DNA of 64,000 bases from Pyrrhoderma lamaoense (GCA_002794735.1 NBAZ01000010.1:620001-684000), one strand, 5' to 3'; shown: positions 11,286-23,254, counted from the stretch's first letter. A program made the numbers and translations. The notes: generated by a model from the letters alone, not told the origin.

Positions 11286-12707
11286 CTAGTTTTTGATTGG
11301 CTCTGGTTGCTGATAAACGATTGCAGTACCCTTCCCTGCTCTTTTAGCTCTAGCGAATAATCCAACTTCCCGATCTCTGATAAAGTTCACGATTACCATA
11401 GGCCAGCTTGGATGACTCGGCAGTGTCTCGTAGAATTCTGGCGCTAGTGCTTTGAGGGCAGGTAGCCTAGTCCAAGCGACACTAGGGAAGTCATGATGCT
11501 CATTATGGTAACCTACATTATAGGCAAGAATGTTGAGGGGGCCGTAATAGGAGTAAGTTTCTTGTGGAAGTCCGTCCCAAAGATAATGCTCTGCAATAAA
11601 GTGTCCCGCTGTTGGATGGAGCGAACCGGCGAAGAATGACGATAAGAGAAGATACATGAAAGCCCTTGCACCAAAATTTGAGATAAAGAAGTAGTCGAAG
11701 ACAACCTGAACCCCAATGTTGATGAAGTGCCATCTCGTAGGGGATTGAGAACGGATGAAGCCGGGACGGAGTGCATAGAAAAATATCTGGAACGTACTAA
11801 AGAAAGTATTAAAATGGTAAGTTAAAAACTGTAATTAGGATCAACAGAAGTTCCGAAGGCATACGCGAAGAAAGTCTTTCCGAGAACATTGTTGAGACAG
11901 AGTAATTCAAGCCTCGAGGGGAGATCTGTGTCAATACCATCTTCTCCAAGATGTTTATGGTGTTCAATATGATATTTCTGTGAATGATTCATGTACACAA
12001 TTAGGTCTATGGTATTGCTCGGGAGATGATTACTGAAGGACTAGACAAACCTTGAAAGTCACAGCATAGGGAATACCAATGGGAAAGTTGGCAAAAATTG
12101 CGAGTAGTTTATTTGCCTTAACGCCTCTGAACGCAAGATTGTGCGTAATTTCATGTATAGCGAGGAAGAGATTGTGATTGGCGGTTCCACCGATAGCGTA
12201 TGCAAGAAAAAGAAACTTGGGAGATAGAACAGGAGTGTGTCGTAGTGCATAAGCAATGAACAACTGCAAAGACACGACAAACAAGACAACCCATTTCGTC
12301 AACGGCTCATGTCCCATTAGCTTTACAACCTATATATACATGTATTATAATTAGAAACAAACAATGCCTCTTAACCTGTTCATTGCTGTGTTGGAATACT
12401 GCTCACCTCTGGATGTGCCTTCATTATCGCTGCTCGCCGACTCCGATGCGGTTCTTCAGTCAGTAGCCATAGAAAGTCACTAGGATCCTGTGGAGGAGCG
12501 GGATGATCCTTCCCATTATCAGAAGCTGAAGGCACTTCTACTACTGTTCTTCTAGGTGCACGACCTTCAGTCAATGATTCTGCACCTCCAAAGTAGCTAA
12601 AGTCTGATGCGAATTTTCAGCTAGTGTTTCGTTGGCAACACAAACTATGTCTTACCAACAGACTTCAGTTCCCCGTTTTTCCCAGCTCCTGTTATTGTCC
12701 CAGACAT
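11286..12707 (-). CDS. Sphingolipid delta(4)-desaturase (DES1/DEGS family)
   Basis: This integral ER-membrane diiron desaturase introduces the delta-4 double bond into dihydroceramide. Visible motifs in order: DFLWLLTEEPHRSRRAAI (typical N-terminal segment), hydrophobic TM stretch WVVLFVVSLQLFIAYAL, His box 1 HEITHN, a second TM hairpin LLAIFANFPIGIPYAV, His box 2 HIEHH, FFYALRP, and His box 3 HNEHHDFPSVAWTRLP near the C-terminus. Introns follow PE|VVKLMGHEP, VTFK|KYHIEHH and KTFFA|TFQIFF. The start at 12707 gives MSGTITGAGKNGELKSV, but the first intron joins out of phase with the exon at ~12605 by one base, so the N-terminal ~20 residues are uncertain (another single-base loss in the GGGG or AAAAA run is possible). 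The catalytic part is intact. Confidence 0.9.
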
Positions 12708-13105
12708 AGTGGTGCGTCCAAACGCTGGTAGCTCAAAGCCGCACTTCGCGCGCTCTCAGCTGATAGAGCTAAAATACTAATATGGTCTGATTATGGACCC
12801 GGTTGTTACCGGTTCTGGCAATCAATGAATTCTGCCGAAACTTATCAGATAGCACTTATCTAGATATCATTAAAGTTATTCCCTTTTGTACATACACTAG
12901 GAGTAGGAAATAAGGGAAACCATTTACAATATTGCATTATTTATTATTTCGGAATAGCAGAACTAAAAATAAGAATCTAACAATAAAATAGTACAGATAA
13001 ATAACAACATAGCATAGGCGAGTACAACCCAAGTGGTAGTCATAATTGAACTGAAATGTTTTTGAGCTTCATACAAACCTACCTCCTTCCGTTGATCAAA
13101 CAAAA
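12708..13105. other. Intergenic region between desaturase and SREBP-like gene
   Basis: About 400 bases that act as the promoter of the desaturase gene and the 3' flank of the SREBP-like gene (both minus). I saw no confident sterol-regulatory element, RNA gene or repeat. Confidence 0.45.
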
Positions 13106-16100
13106 TTACAAGTTTTGTAAACGCTTAGGCCATCCACTACTCTCTGTTGTGAGCATATCGACTACGCGGTCACGTGCATCTTCTAGCGCATGCCCACGGT
13201 CAAACGCGGAAGAGTCAAGTGCATGTCTCAACTCAAGATGCAGAACAACATCCTTCCGAGAAGGCGAGGGCGGTGGACTTGGCATCGGAGTCAATGAGAT
13301 TGAAGGCGCTGGCGCAGAGCATGCCAACTCCGTTCTACTATCTCCACTGAGCAGCGTTGAAGGGAAGATACGTCGGTAGAGTACAATGGCGCGAAGCAGG
13401 GAGTTCAACTCTGAGTCCATATTGTCTCCTTGATTCCGTTCAGGAACACGTTCGAATTTCGACACAGGATCAGAAGCAAAGGATCGTGATGTAGGATTGC
13501 ATACTTGCTCAAAGTCATTCACAATTGTAGATGTACACTGGTCCAGAGCTCGTCCCGCGGCGATGATCTGTCTCATCTCGTTTTCTGCCGCTTCTGGATC
13601 AACCTCCATCTCATCTTGGAAAGACTCATGTTCTATAGACTCATCATCCGGGACTGTTTGCAAAAACACGCGCTCCGCATTCTTCCGTACATACTCACGA
13701 ATCGCCTGTCTAGCAAGAACAGAAAGAGGTCCAGTAGGCTCGCTATACCCAGAGTCAAGGTCTTCTTCAGTGTCTGAATCAGAAAAGGCGGTGTTGCTTG
13801 CAGGTCTAGTATACCCCAGAGGTCGAATGATTGCATTCCGACCTAGGGTTTCTATACGCTGGGCTGCCTCATCAACCGACATGCTTTCTAAGACAAACTT
13901 CTCATACTGTCTGTACACATGGGGGCCAAGAGAATCCTTGCCTTGTACGCGATTGAGGGCAAGATTCCATAATGAAACACTCTTGGCACGCCATACCGGA
14001 CGAATGATAAGAGCCAATGTTGCTATATCTGCAACTGGAGCAGAGAAAATTGAGATAAACTTAAAAGCATAGGTGTACGTCTGTATTCTTGTTGTAAGCG
14101 GGGCATTTGCTATACGATGAGTTACATAGATTAGAATAATTCAAACTGCAAATGATAATAAATCAACATACCATCTAATGCAACAAGCTCTGCTAACCTC
14201 ATGAATGCTCTTTGTTCGAGCATACGACGCTCAAGACCAAACCTAGATCGACTTTTTCTAGGAGAACCGACTTGCCGAGTTAGAGACATGATAAGTCCCC
14301 ATATACCCGTACTCAGTTCTAAGGCTTCGCGCAATTCCTGTGCTTCTATCTCTGGTGCTAGTGTACGGCCTCGACGAAGAGCAGAAAGTAGCACCATACG
14401 GGCCTTCCAGTCGGCTTTCTCTCTGCTGCTTATGCCCTCATCATCTGATGAGGACTCAGATACAGAAGAGTTTGTTCGAGTCCGTTGTGTGGCTGCGCCG
14501 CCTAGAAGAGGCTTTATGGCACGAGGGATGTATCGAGCGATACCAGGGACCCAGGGTGCAGCAACAGTAACCAAAAGTAATAAAGAAACAACTAGATGGA
14601 TGATTTGAGTTACATCACGCCAACCAAAGAGGACTGGTGCTGCACTATAATGAACATCTGGGCGGGGATCTCCAAGAACTGAACCATGATGGGTATGTGT
14701 TTGAGAGCCATGTTGTGAGTTCCAAGTGGACAGGACAGGGGAATTGAAGAAAGAGAAGAAAGCGAAAGCTGCAAGAAGGAATTGACCATTCTGTGGCTGC
14801 TGAGGTTGTATATGAGTAGCCGACTGATCAACCTCCATTTTCATATCATTCTTGACTTCCTCAGTTTTTACTAGCTGTTGCTGAGCTTGCAAGGTTAAAG
14901 CCTTGATAGGAATCGTCGGTATCGGAATTTTACGAGGACGACCTCGCTTCCTCTTCTCAGTCTGTTGGGGGATAGACAAGGGAATTGGTGCTTGAGCGGG
15001 CATTATTGGGATATTTTGAGTAGTTTGATCCCTGATCATGACCGACCCCTTCTGTTTCAAAGGTTCGAGCTTTAAACGCTTTCTCTTCTTCCCGGAAGTT
15101 TCATCGTCGTCTTTGTCGTCCATATCGTCATCATCGTCTTCGTTTTCATCATCTGCCTCAGCGTCCTCTCCTTCTACCTCGTCCTTTTCAGGACCTCCAA
15201 ATCGTTCCCGCCACATCGCTTCCCATTGCTGCACAAGCTCTGGTCCTCCCACTAGACTACGGATAAGAGCTTTTAACCCTTCCTGCTCACGCTTTAATCG
15301 GTGTTCTCGCTTCTTGAGTACACGGATGTACTCCACTGCTTTTCCCAGCACATTTGCCTTGCTACCCTTACGGGCAACCTTTACTCCATCAACGAAACCG
15401 CGTTCATCAACTACATCTTCTTGATCACAACTGGCATCAACATCTACACCAACACGACGGGTGCCTGCTTTCAATGATAAGTTACCCACTCGATTGCCAG
15501 CCTTGACCTCAAGAACCCTCAAAGCAGGAACAGCTGCTCTCAGGCTTTGAATTCGGGAGTTGAGATTGGTACGATATCTTCTTTCTATCGTAGTATGTGA
15601 AGTCTTCGTCTTCCCTGAAGTAGGGGTAAGTAAGGGTGTAGGGGAAATTGGACTTGATTGTGGAGAAGATGGCTTCTGAGTTGGTATGTCAATGCTTTGC
15701 TGTTGGGCCAGAGATAGTGGCTGTAGTTGTTGCATAGCAGTATTAGCCGCAGGAGGAACAGAGACCTGTTTTTGCATCTTAGAAGCATACCCTAGCTCTA
15801 AGGAACAAAATTTTAGCATGTCATCAATCTCTGCACTGTAAATGGGTAAGACTTACGTGAAGGTTTAATGGCATGGCCATGGTAAGGCCAACTATCTGTT
15901 TTGCTCTTTGAGCCAGCTCTTGCATTAGTTGCTCCGGTGAGGGTGAAGAAGTATCCGGCTGCTGTATCTGAGTAGAAGCTGATGCCGAGGACGTAGCTTG
16001 GTGCGCTTGGGTAGGTTGGGAAGATTCTACTGCGGGGGATGATGATACGCTAGACGATGAAGATGAAGTAGCACTTTGACCTCTACTAGGAGAGTCAGAT

Positions 16101-16650
16101 GCTTGTAAATTTAGATCCGGGAAGCCACCAGAACCAAATGCAAATGGGAATAGAGCATGGGGATTCGTGTCCATCACACTCGGGTCGGACGGAATCAATG
16201 ACTCAGGAGGGAAAAGCATAGGATCAAAATCCAGAGGAAGACCCATGAGGTTCATTGAATTATTAAAGTCATCGAAACTCAGCGTAGATATGTCTGGCTG
16301 AGTCCAGAGCATATCAGCAGCATTCTTGGTCATTCCTGAAGTTGGCCATTCATTTAATGGACTGTCGTGTGTAGAAGGCGGAGTCGACGTTGAAAAAATT
16401 GAATCTTCGGCAGATGATTCTCCACCGAGAAGCATATCATTTGTAACAGAATTCATCAGGAAACTGAGAGGGTCTGTTGAGTCGAGTGCACGATCGAATG
16501 CAGAGAGGGGGACTCGCATCCCGAGGAGTTTGGGGAACTACGCCCACTGTCCGAAGCAGAGTCCGACGACGTTGATGAAGGACTATTCATAGACCCTTTT
16601 TTTGCTGTAGACGATGGAGGGGCGAGTAAACCGTCTGAAGAGGTTGCCAT
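13106..16650 (-). CDS. SREBP-like membrane-bound bHLH transcription factor (Sre1 type)
   Basis: SREBPs are ER-anchored transcription factors that are cut under sterol or oxygen limitation. Read right to left, the protein has a Ser-rich acidic N-terminus (DFDPMLFPPESL), then the basic helix TTIERRYRTNLNSRIQSLR with the Tyr that marks SREBPs, a loop of about 50 residues, helix 2 SKANVLGKAVEYIRVLKKRE, an acidic low-complexity stretch, and two hydrophobic segments, FLLAAFAFFSFF and IIHLVVSLLLLVTVAAPWV, that would form the ER hairpin. The C-terminal regulatory half continues after an intron near 14107-14170 (ALIIRPVWRAKSVSLWNLALN) and ends LQNL at 13106. The gene starts at 16650 (MATSSDGLLAPPS); this frame meets the main frame only if one base is restored in the C run at 16532-16535 (SSPKLLGMRVPLSAF). 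Without that, translation would start at MRVPLSAF (16519). An intron separates LNLH (about 15857) from LGYASKM. Confidence 0.83.
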
Positions 16651-16927
16651 TGTCGCTGTGGTTAAGTGCCTATAGGATTACCTGCGAAGTGGTGTCACTT
16701 CCCCTGGCTGCTTATGTAATGACATCGAACGATTACTTGCTTATTTTCATAGTTTCTGCTATTTCCGTTCTTACAAGAGTAGGTGCAAGCGAACAAAATT
16801 CCCGGAGCCAACCCATGTTGACGAGGTATGACGCAATAACCATCTTGCTCTTTTTTTCTTCCAGTGATTCCGGTATGTAGTCAGCCATCATACATCCTAA
16901 GTGAAAAAGACAACAGAAAATATGCAT

Positions 16928-16954
16928 TATGACTTCACTTATGTGGCAGTGCAA
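16928..16954 (+). promoter_or_regulatory. Conserved upstream block of PPxY protein 1
   Basis: The two parts tatgacttcac and tgtggcagtgcaa occur here and, in the same order and spacing, at 22842-22869. Both lie about 490-540 bases upstream of the start codons of the two PPxY paralogues. It is either a shared regulatory element or leftover homology from the duplication. Confidence 0.45.
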
Positions 16955-17284
16955 GCATGTAAGTCCACTTGATTATTAATATTTGCAGCCGAACACCGAA
17001 ATAGACTCCTTTACCTAAAATGTAAACTTCCGACTCATAATGATAATGAAGCGGATACTCGACAGACTCCCTTCATTGTGCTTCGAGCTAAGCTCGACAC
17101 ATTGGGCGAGGACAATAAACTTATTGTTCTGATCCGTAACTCCAGTGTCACTCTCGCTGAAAGACTCAGATGCCGAGTCCTAATGTCGCGGATGTTTCGA
17201 CTCTCCACTCGCTTGAATCAGTAGCTTATGGAGTCACCGTTCGTTGCAACTTTGGTCCGTCATTCTGGAACTCATCAGAGCTTA

Positions 17285-17290
17285 TATAAA
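17285..17290 (+). promoter_or_regulatory. TATA-like box of PPxY protein 1
   Basis: A tataaa stretch lies 132 bases before the ATG. The paralogue has tataaa at 23255-23260, 129 bases before its ATG, so the spacing is conserved. Confidence 0.45.
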
Positions 17291-17416
17291 TAAGAGTCTG
17301 CTTTCCGAACCGTGCTATAGTCTGCTTCTTAATCGTTATATAAGAATTTTTGAAGTGCTACATCAGATTAGCATCTACTTAGTTCTTATATCTTCGATCC
17401 CCCACAAACACCTAAC

Positions 17417-18075
17417 ATGGACTCTTTGGTCGTCGCCTTAGCTGCCATAGGATTTGGTCTGGTAAGTATATCTCATACTGAACGAAAGCTTGATAGGTTG
17501 ATAATGGGGATCAGTCCTTATCTACTTTCCTCAGCAGATCTACACCAGCGGATCTTCCTAAACCTGAGTTGTTAAGTCTATACTCTCGTCGTTCACGTGA
17601 ACAGGATGGTATTCGATCACTATCAGACCTACATCCTCCCGCATATACAAGAGACCTCAATGCGACGTGGTACCAACACACTCGCATGGATCAGACTGAA
17701 GACAACATCTTAGGCACCCATGCATCCTCCTCTCCCTCGTACTCAATGGCCTCTTCAAATGACCTACAAACTCGTCGACTACGCCGCAATGGTAGAGAAT
17801 TAGGCCTTCCGAGACTTTATCTGACGACAAATGCAAACTCTCAAGAGGAGGACGAAGCTAGACGGAAGATGAAAAAGGTGGTGAAAGTGGTCAGAGCGGC
17901 TACGAGAATTAGACTTCAGAACACTATCAAAAAAGCCAAACGAGATCAAACCTTGCGTAGACTCAGTCTTCCTAACATCTCAATCCAGGGTGCGGAAGAA
18001 GAAGAAGACTCACGGAATGACTTAGCCAGAAGATTGTCCAATTCAAACTCTAGTTCCGACACACTTGTTGCTTAG
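17417..18075 (+). CDS. Small single-pass membrane protein with a PPxY motif (paralogue 1)
   Basis: Not a family I recognise. Exon 1 (17417-17461, 45 nt) encodes MDSLVVALAAIGFGL, a hydrophobic segment; the intron is 17462-17514; exon 2 (17515-18075) continues SLSTFLSRSTPADLPKP. Total 201 residues. The hydrophobic N-terminus is a TM anchor or signal peptide. Further on are HPPAY (a PPxY motif, known to bind WW domains of Nedd4/Rsp5 ubiquitin ligases), a Ser-rich patch, a strongly basic predicted helix (RRKMKKVVKVVRAATRIRL), and RRLSLPNISIQ. The gene at 23384-24108 has the same exon-1 length, phase-0 junction after GL, following SL, PPxY-type motifs and basic C-terminus. I infer paralogy and a possible Rsp5-adaptor role; binding is not shown by sequence alone. 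Confidence 0.6.
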
Positions 18076-18868
18076 ATGGGGCACTTGAATTTGGTTTATC
18101 TACTTATCTCATTTCTTTTCTCTCAGATTTCATCTTATTTCTCTCGGACAATGGATTCTTTTTCTCTCGGACATTGTTTTTCTTCTTCATTGTATCGCTT
18201 CAATTCTATGTCTCGGCAATTCTTGATTTCTACATCTTTGTCTTCTCCTGCTTCTTCTCTACATCCAATGTATCTGCTAACCGAAATTTGCATCAAATAT
18301 AAATGCCTGGTTTTCACAAAGAAAGGGAGCTGTTAGCGAAAGTTCCAGATGCAAGCATACTGAATTAATATCCTTTTGGTTTTCACGGAGTTCTTGATTT
18401 TCACGGAGTAATACACACTTCTTTATTACCATTTTATATTTCTCCCTCAGTATTGTCTACTTCACCTTAACTCTATTGGAAGTAATCAGGGTTAACCCAA
18501 CTATGAGATGGCGGCCAGTGAGACAAATAATGTCAACTCTAGTCTACTTTTGAATGAAGTGTGTATTCGGGTGAGAAGTATGTTCTCGTTTTTTAAGAGT
18601 TGCATATGTAATAAAGGATTAAACGTTAACGTACGTACAATCATGTAACAATGATATTGATGCCCTCCTTTTATTAGTTATCTCTTGCGATTGTATAATA
18701 TTCCTAAAACTACTATGAACTCTATTTCCAAATTTGGGTGCAATGAAGAGTAATATCAGCTCTAGCCAGTGGGGATGTTACGATAAAATATTTTAAACGT
18801 TTTTTATATGATAAAATAAGACACGAGAAATCGTCTTCAAGCTATCGTTTCAAGTTCAGACATCGAAT
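18076..18868. other. Intergenic region before the MITE
   Basis: AT-rich. A short tctctcggaca motif occurs twice near 18120-18175, in the 3' flank of the PPxY gene. The frame at 18076-18336 begins directly after the stop and has no domain; I do not call it. Nothing else seen. Confidence 0.4.
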
Positions 18869-18870
18869 TA

Positions 18871-18896
18871 CTATGCCGGCACCCCTCTCTCCAATT
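18871..18896 (+). repeat. Left terminal inverted repeat
   Basis: It pairs exactly with 19550-19575 in reverse complement; flanked on the left by TA. Confidence 0.9.
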
Positions 18897-19549
18897 ATGT
18901 AAATAGGGAACCCCTCTCTCCAATTTTTTCTTTCGTCATTTTTCTCAAGTATGTACAATACAAAGCATTATTTTAAAAATCAAAATAAATAGATTTCTAT
19001 ACCACCAAATAGACTCTAATAAGATTTATACTAAAAAATTAAAATTAAAATTAAAAACTAGCATATATCGCGTTTTTATACATAATGGGCGATAAAAACC
19101 TATCATACTATATTAACAAGTAAAACAAACTGCGAAAAAAATTATACAAAATAAAACAAACATTATCAAAGAAGATATCTCGCTATTTTTTACATACAAA
19201 TGAATCATCGTATAAGAACTAAAATTAAATGACTGTTTTCGAGTGACAAGAGTGACATTTTGTGATTTTCTTTCCTTTTGTGTTAATGCTTTGTGTTAAT
19301 TGTAATCAAACATTTCAACGCGCTAGATTACATTTAATTGTACCAGCAATAATCAGGCTATGTGACACTTTGTGACCAAAATTGGAGAGAGGGGTGCCAA
19401 ACATAAGTTCGAAGATAGTTTAATAATTTTCATAACAACGTAGCCAATTTTTTTTACATAGATCTATTCTAATACTAATTATCTACGTACTGTAATTTTT
19501 TTGAGTGGATTAGATTAAATTGTGATGAGTAAATGGTAAATAAAGGAAA

Positions 19550-19575
19550 AATTGGAGAGAGGGGTGCCGGCATAG
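19550..19575 (-). repeat. Right terminal inverted repeat
   Basis: Exact reverse complement of 18871-18896; flanked on the right by TA. Confidence 0.9.
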
Positions 19576-19735
19576 TACATGGAATTTTGCGAGACGTCGT
19601 TTAGTAACGTGACATAACTTCCAAATAGTACGTGTAAGTTATTAGTAATACCGGTGAACCAAAAAGTTGACATTCTTCTCGGCGTTGAGTCTCTGGCAAT
19701 TAATCCCAAAAGGCGCTTATAGCTTTCTACGCAAT

Positions 19736-22084
19736 ATGAGTTTACTCAGTCTCCCAGATGAGATGCTAGTTCATATCCTTTCATATCTTTATTTGAAGGA
19801 TATTCTAGCGTTTTCAGCTACAAACCGCACCCTTTACCGTTTATACAAAGATTCTATAAGACTCCGCTACCTCGTCGAATTGGAATCTGTAGGATGTACT
19901 GACTCGGCTTGGGCCAATGGTGATGAGGAGAGTATAGATGGTATCAAGCCATCCTTGCAAAAGTGCTTAAAATATCTGAGATTAAGGGAATCACGATGGG
20001 AGGAACTCGACCTCTCGAAGAACGCGGTCAACCTATCAGTATCAGGTAATCACAGGCTCTCATTATACGACCTATCTGCCGGAATATTCGCATATGCGGC
20101 GGGAGATCCTAAGGACGGTCTCAGATACATAAATCTCAGAGAAGCATCCAAAATCGGAGCTACAATGGCAAAGTCTTCAGTACCCGATAATCTGTTACAG
20201 ACAGGGAGTGTCTCCTGGGAACACTTCAGATTCGACAACGACCTAGCAGACTTCGGACTAGCTCTTAGAGAACATGATCTTATTGTATGCGTTAGCTGTG
20301 ACTCAAGGAAAAGTGTTGACCAAGAAGAACCTAACACGTAAGTACTCGGCGTACATATATGGCGAGATATACATTCAACTCTTTATAGAGTCCTCGACCT
20401 ACGTGCCCATTTCATAAGATTCTCGACGCAAAAAGCTCATGAACTGGCAAGGGAGCCAGTCATAAATCTCGTGAAAACATCCGCTGTTAGTTATGGAAGG
20501 CCTAATCCTATCATTGAAATAGTTGGTTCTTTTGTTGTTATCATTCTCACCTTTCCCAGAGCAGTAGATGAACACCATATCGAGTATCTATACATTTTCA
20601 ACTGGAAGACAGGAAAAGAACTATTGGTATGTATAGGTATAAGATAGACAAGTAAGATTTTACATTAACATGATCAACAGAAACGCACCTATGCCAAATC
20701 AACGTATCCTTCCGTTGTCTTTGTGACACAATCACTTCTGGTCTTACCCAATGTGGCAGAGAACTCACTTGATTTAGTTCATATTCGTAACTCTGGGGAT
20801 ACTGTGTGGCTTCTTAGGCTACAGCTCCCCAACCTTGAAAATGGGTCTCGTCTTGTCTCTGTAGCCTGTCGGAGCGACCCGAACCCTGAAGCTTCAAACT
20901 TTGATCCTATAACCGCTGCGTGTTGCAACTTCAATTGCTGTGATAATAGGCAAATTGACTATGGCCAGAAGAACTCAAATCCTAAATGGCGTGCGGAAGA
21001 ATACGGAATCACCGCAGACCCTTCACTTGCCTTGATATCCTTCAACTTATATGTCACTAGTATCAACAACTTCAATTTCGGCCCTACCATGAATTTTGTC
21101 ATACATCGTTCGGCTCTTGTAGATGTCGCTGTAAAGGCTCTCTCATGTATGAAAGAAACTATAGAAAACGCTGAAATGTCATGCTCACCGTCGTTTGCCA
21201 CGCCAATCCCTTGGGAACAGTGGGGTCCCGCATCTACACGATGGAGACTTGAGGATGATATTGAGGAGTGGATTACGACAACAGCAGGACAACGCCAGAC
21301 ACTCTCCGCTGTTGCAGAGGATGAGTGGAATGAGCAGGTCATCGTCATACGAGATTATAATCCGTATGCGGTGAGCCGTGCAAAAGCTAAAGCTAAGGAG
21401 AAGGATTCGTTAATCCATGTAGACAGTAGTGATGGACTGCTGGAAACAGACCTCGAAAGTGAGATCGAAGATGAAGTTGATGGTACTCAAAGTATTTCTA
21501 GCGACACGGACTCGGACGGCGGATCTGGGTTTGAGGCTGGTGAAATTTCCGGGTTTGAGAATGAAAATGCGTTATCTATAAGGGATTGGTTTGTTCCGGG
21601 AGTTACAATTCGATCGATATTCGAATCTAATTCTGTATTAAATACTGGAACTCCCCTTAACAACCAAGAGAATAATGAGGTTGCAAACGAAAATTTTGGC
21701 TTAGGACAAGAGGAGCGACGAGATTCGATTGTGCTACTTGACCTCTTAGGAGGAATGGAAGATAGCAAAAAATCTCTTACACCATTCCCTCTTAAATTGA
21801 AGTCGACTAGGGTACGGGACACGCTAGTACGATTCAATGCTCGATGCTATAAAAAGGGCACTATCTGCTGTGGCCTTCCCTGTGTAGAATATACTGTGAG
21901 ACCCCCCGACAATCCATATACCGGTTTATTACTCGACGAGGAGAGGATTATTACCTACTGTGTAAGTAGGATAAATCTGGTTATCGTGAATATAGTTGCT
22001 TACTATACCTATACTCTAAATCCACAGGAAGACGAAGTTGACGAAACCTTCAAATCTCTAGAGGTGTTTTCTATGTATCCTTGA
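19736..22084 (+). CDS. F-box protein with large C-terminal beta-rich region
   Basis: The start at 19736 gives MSLLSLPDEMLVHILSYLYL, a clear F-box (LPDEML...ILSYL), followed by LAFSATNRTLYRLYKDS. An in-frame ATG upstream at 19667 would add 23 unconserved residues. F-box proteins bind Skp1 and bring substrates to SCF ubiquitin ligases. Three introns: 20340 to about 20388, about 20627-20680, and 21962-22027. The C-terminal part (~600 residues) contains strand-like segments (IVGSFVVIILTFP, LLVLPNVAENSLDLVHIRN) as in the divergent beta-propeller-like tails of basidiomycete F-box proteins, and an acidic patch. The last intron is 66 nt (a multiple of three) with no stop, so its retention would keep the frame. 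Substrate unknown. The frame is intact. Confidence 0.75.
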
Positions 22085-22841
22085 GTATTAGACTGTAACA
22101 TACATATGTTTGATTGTACCTCAGTACTGCGATGACTTCATCGTCAATGTCAGATGAGAATACTTAATATAAAAAAAGAGAACACTTAACAAATTTGATC
22201 AATAAGCTAAGATTTTGGGGAATAGCAAAAAGAAATAAGCCTGCCACTCTCTGTGTGGATGAATGAATGCGCAATTAACATAGTTTGAGATGTGTTTGGA
22301 GGGGGGAGTCTTTTCGAGTTGGTATCTTCCATAGACATTGAGCTCAGCACTGAAAGCTTCCTATGTTTGTAAAATCACCTCCACGATCTCTAATCGATCA
22401 TCATAGGGAAGTGCTCTTGCGGGGAGCTCCAATCCTCATACATGTAAGAGATGCAGGAGATTCAATTTGTAAGCAAGAATTTTGACCAGGGGAAATTGAT
22501 CAGAACACCGGCTTGTTCGTAAACTTGGTAATCTCGCACAGATCATACTCTACAATCATAAGATCTTTCACGAATAAAGATAATAAACTTGATGACAGCT
22601 CTATCATGCTGTTTTTTTCTATCGGTCTTTTGGCTAGATTGAAATTTCTCTTTATGGTAATAATAAACATAATGACAAAGACTTTGCTTATCTAATATGA
22701 TTTTACTTGAAAGTTTCAATAGACACGGTGCATCTATTAAGAATAGACACCATATCAGCGGCTAACTAGGGAGCTATGTGTAAGGATGACTCAATTGTAT
22801 ACTAAGGTGAGAGCATGAGCGGAAACTTCAAAAACATGAAC

Positions 22842-22869
22842 TATGACTTCACCATTTGTGGCAGTGCAA
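22842..22869 (+). promoter_or_regulatory. Conserved upstream block of PPxY protein 2
   Basis: It matches 16928-16954 (tatgacttcac ... tgtggcagtgcaa) in order and spacing. See paralogue 1. Confidence 0.45.
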
Positions 22870-23254
22870 TTGAGTTGGTCCAGTCGCTTACTAATACCCG
22901 CACAGCAAAAGGATCCTGGGGTGAACCATGAGTCTCACCTTAATACCTATAAGTATTACTTCCGCCACATAACGGAACGGATAGCATAACAGACATAAAA
23001 TCGTTTTTATTGTTCTCCACTATCAAGCTCTGCTGAAATAGGTTAATAACAATAAAACTGGCTGGTTTGATCCGTTAAACCAGTGTAATTTTGGAGATAC
23101 TTGTCTTTCGGCGAGGAAACTTGAACATCCGAGTCCTGTTAGCATGACGTCGTTGACGTGGAATATTAGAGCCTCCACTAGTTTCTATCAATGGTCAAAG
23201 ATATTATTGGGCAATCGAAACTATAAGACTTGCTCCGAGGACTCATCAGAATTG

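Larger units (their letters stand above)
16651..17416. other. Divergent promoter region (SREBP-like gene / PPxY protein 1)
   Basis: About 770 bases between divergent genes. It contains a block at 16928-16954 (tatgacttcac then tgtggcagtgcaa) that is repeated upstream of the paralogous gene at 23384, and a TATA-like box at 17285-17290. Confidence 0.5.
18871..19575. mobile_element. 705-bp MITE-like element with 26-bp terminal inverted repeats and TA target duplication
   Basis: The ends 18871-18896 (ctatgccggcacccctctct then ccaatt) and 19550-19575 are exact inverted copies. Each is flanked outside by TA (18869-18870 and 19576-19577), the target-site duplication expected for Tc1/mariner-type elements. 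The inner sequence is very AT-rich and codes for no transposase, so the element is non-autonomous. Sub-terminal copies of the end motif (cccctctctccaatt) occur in direct orientation at about 18910-18925 and inverted at about 19380-19397, a structure common in MITEs, where repeated transposase binding sites are found. It lies between a PPxY gene and an F-box gene. Confidence 0.85.

Noticed and set aside
15038..15424. Ser-rich open frame on the plus strand
   Set aside because: It is the antisense shadow of the acidic (Asp/Glu) stretch of the SREBP-like gene.
18120..18175. Repeated tctctcggaca motif
   Set aside because: Only two short copies in a T/C-rich 3' flank; probably low complexity.
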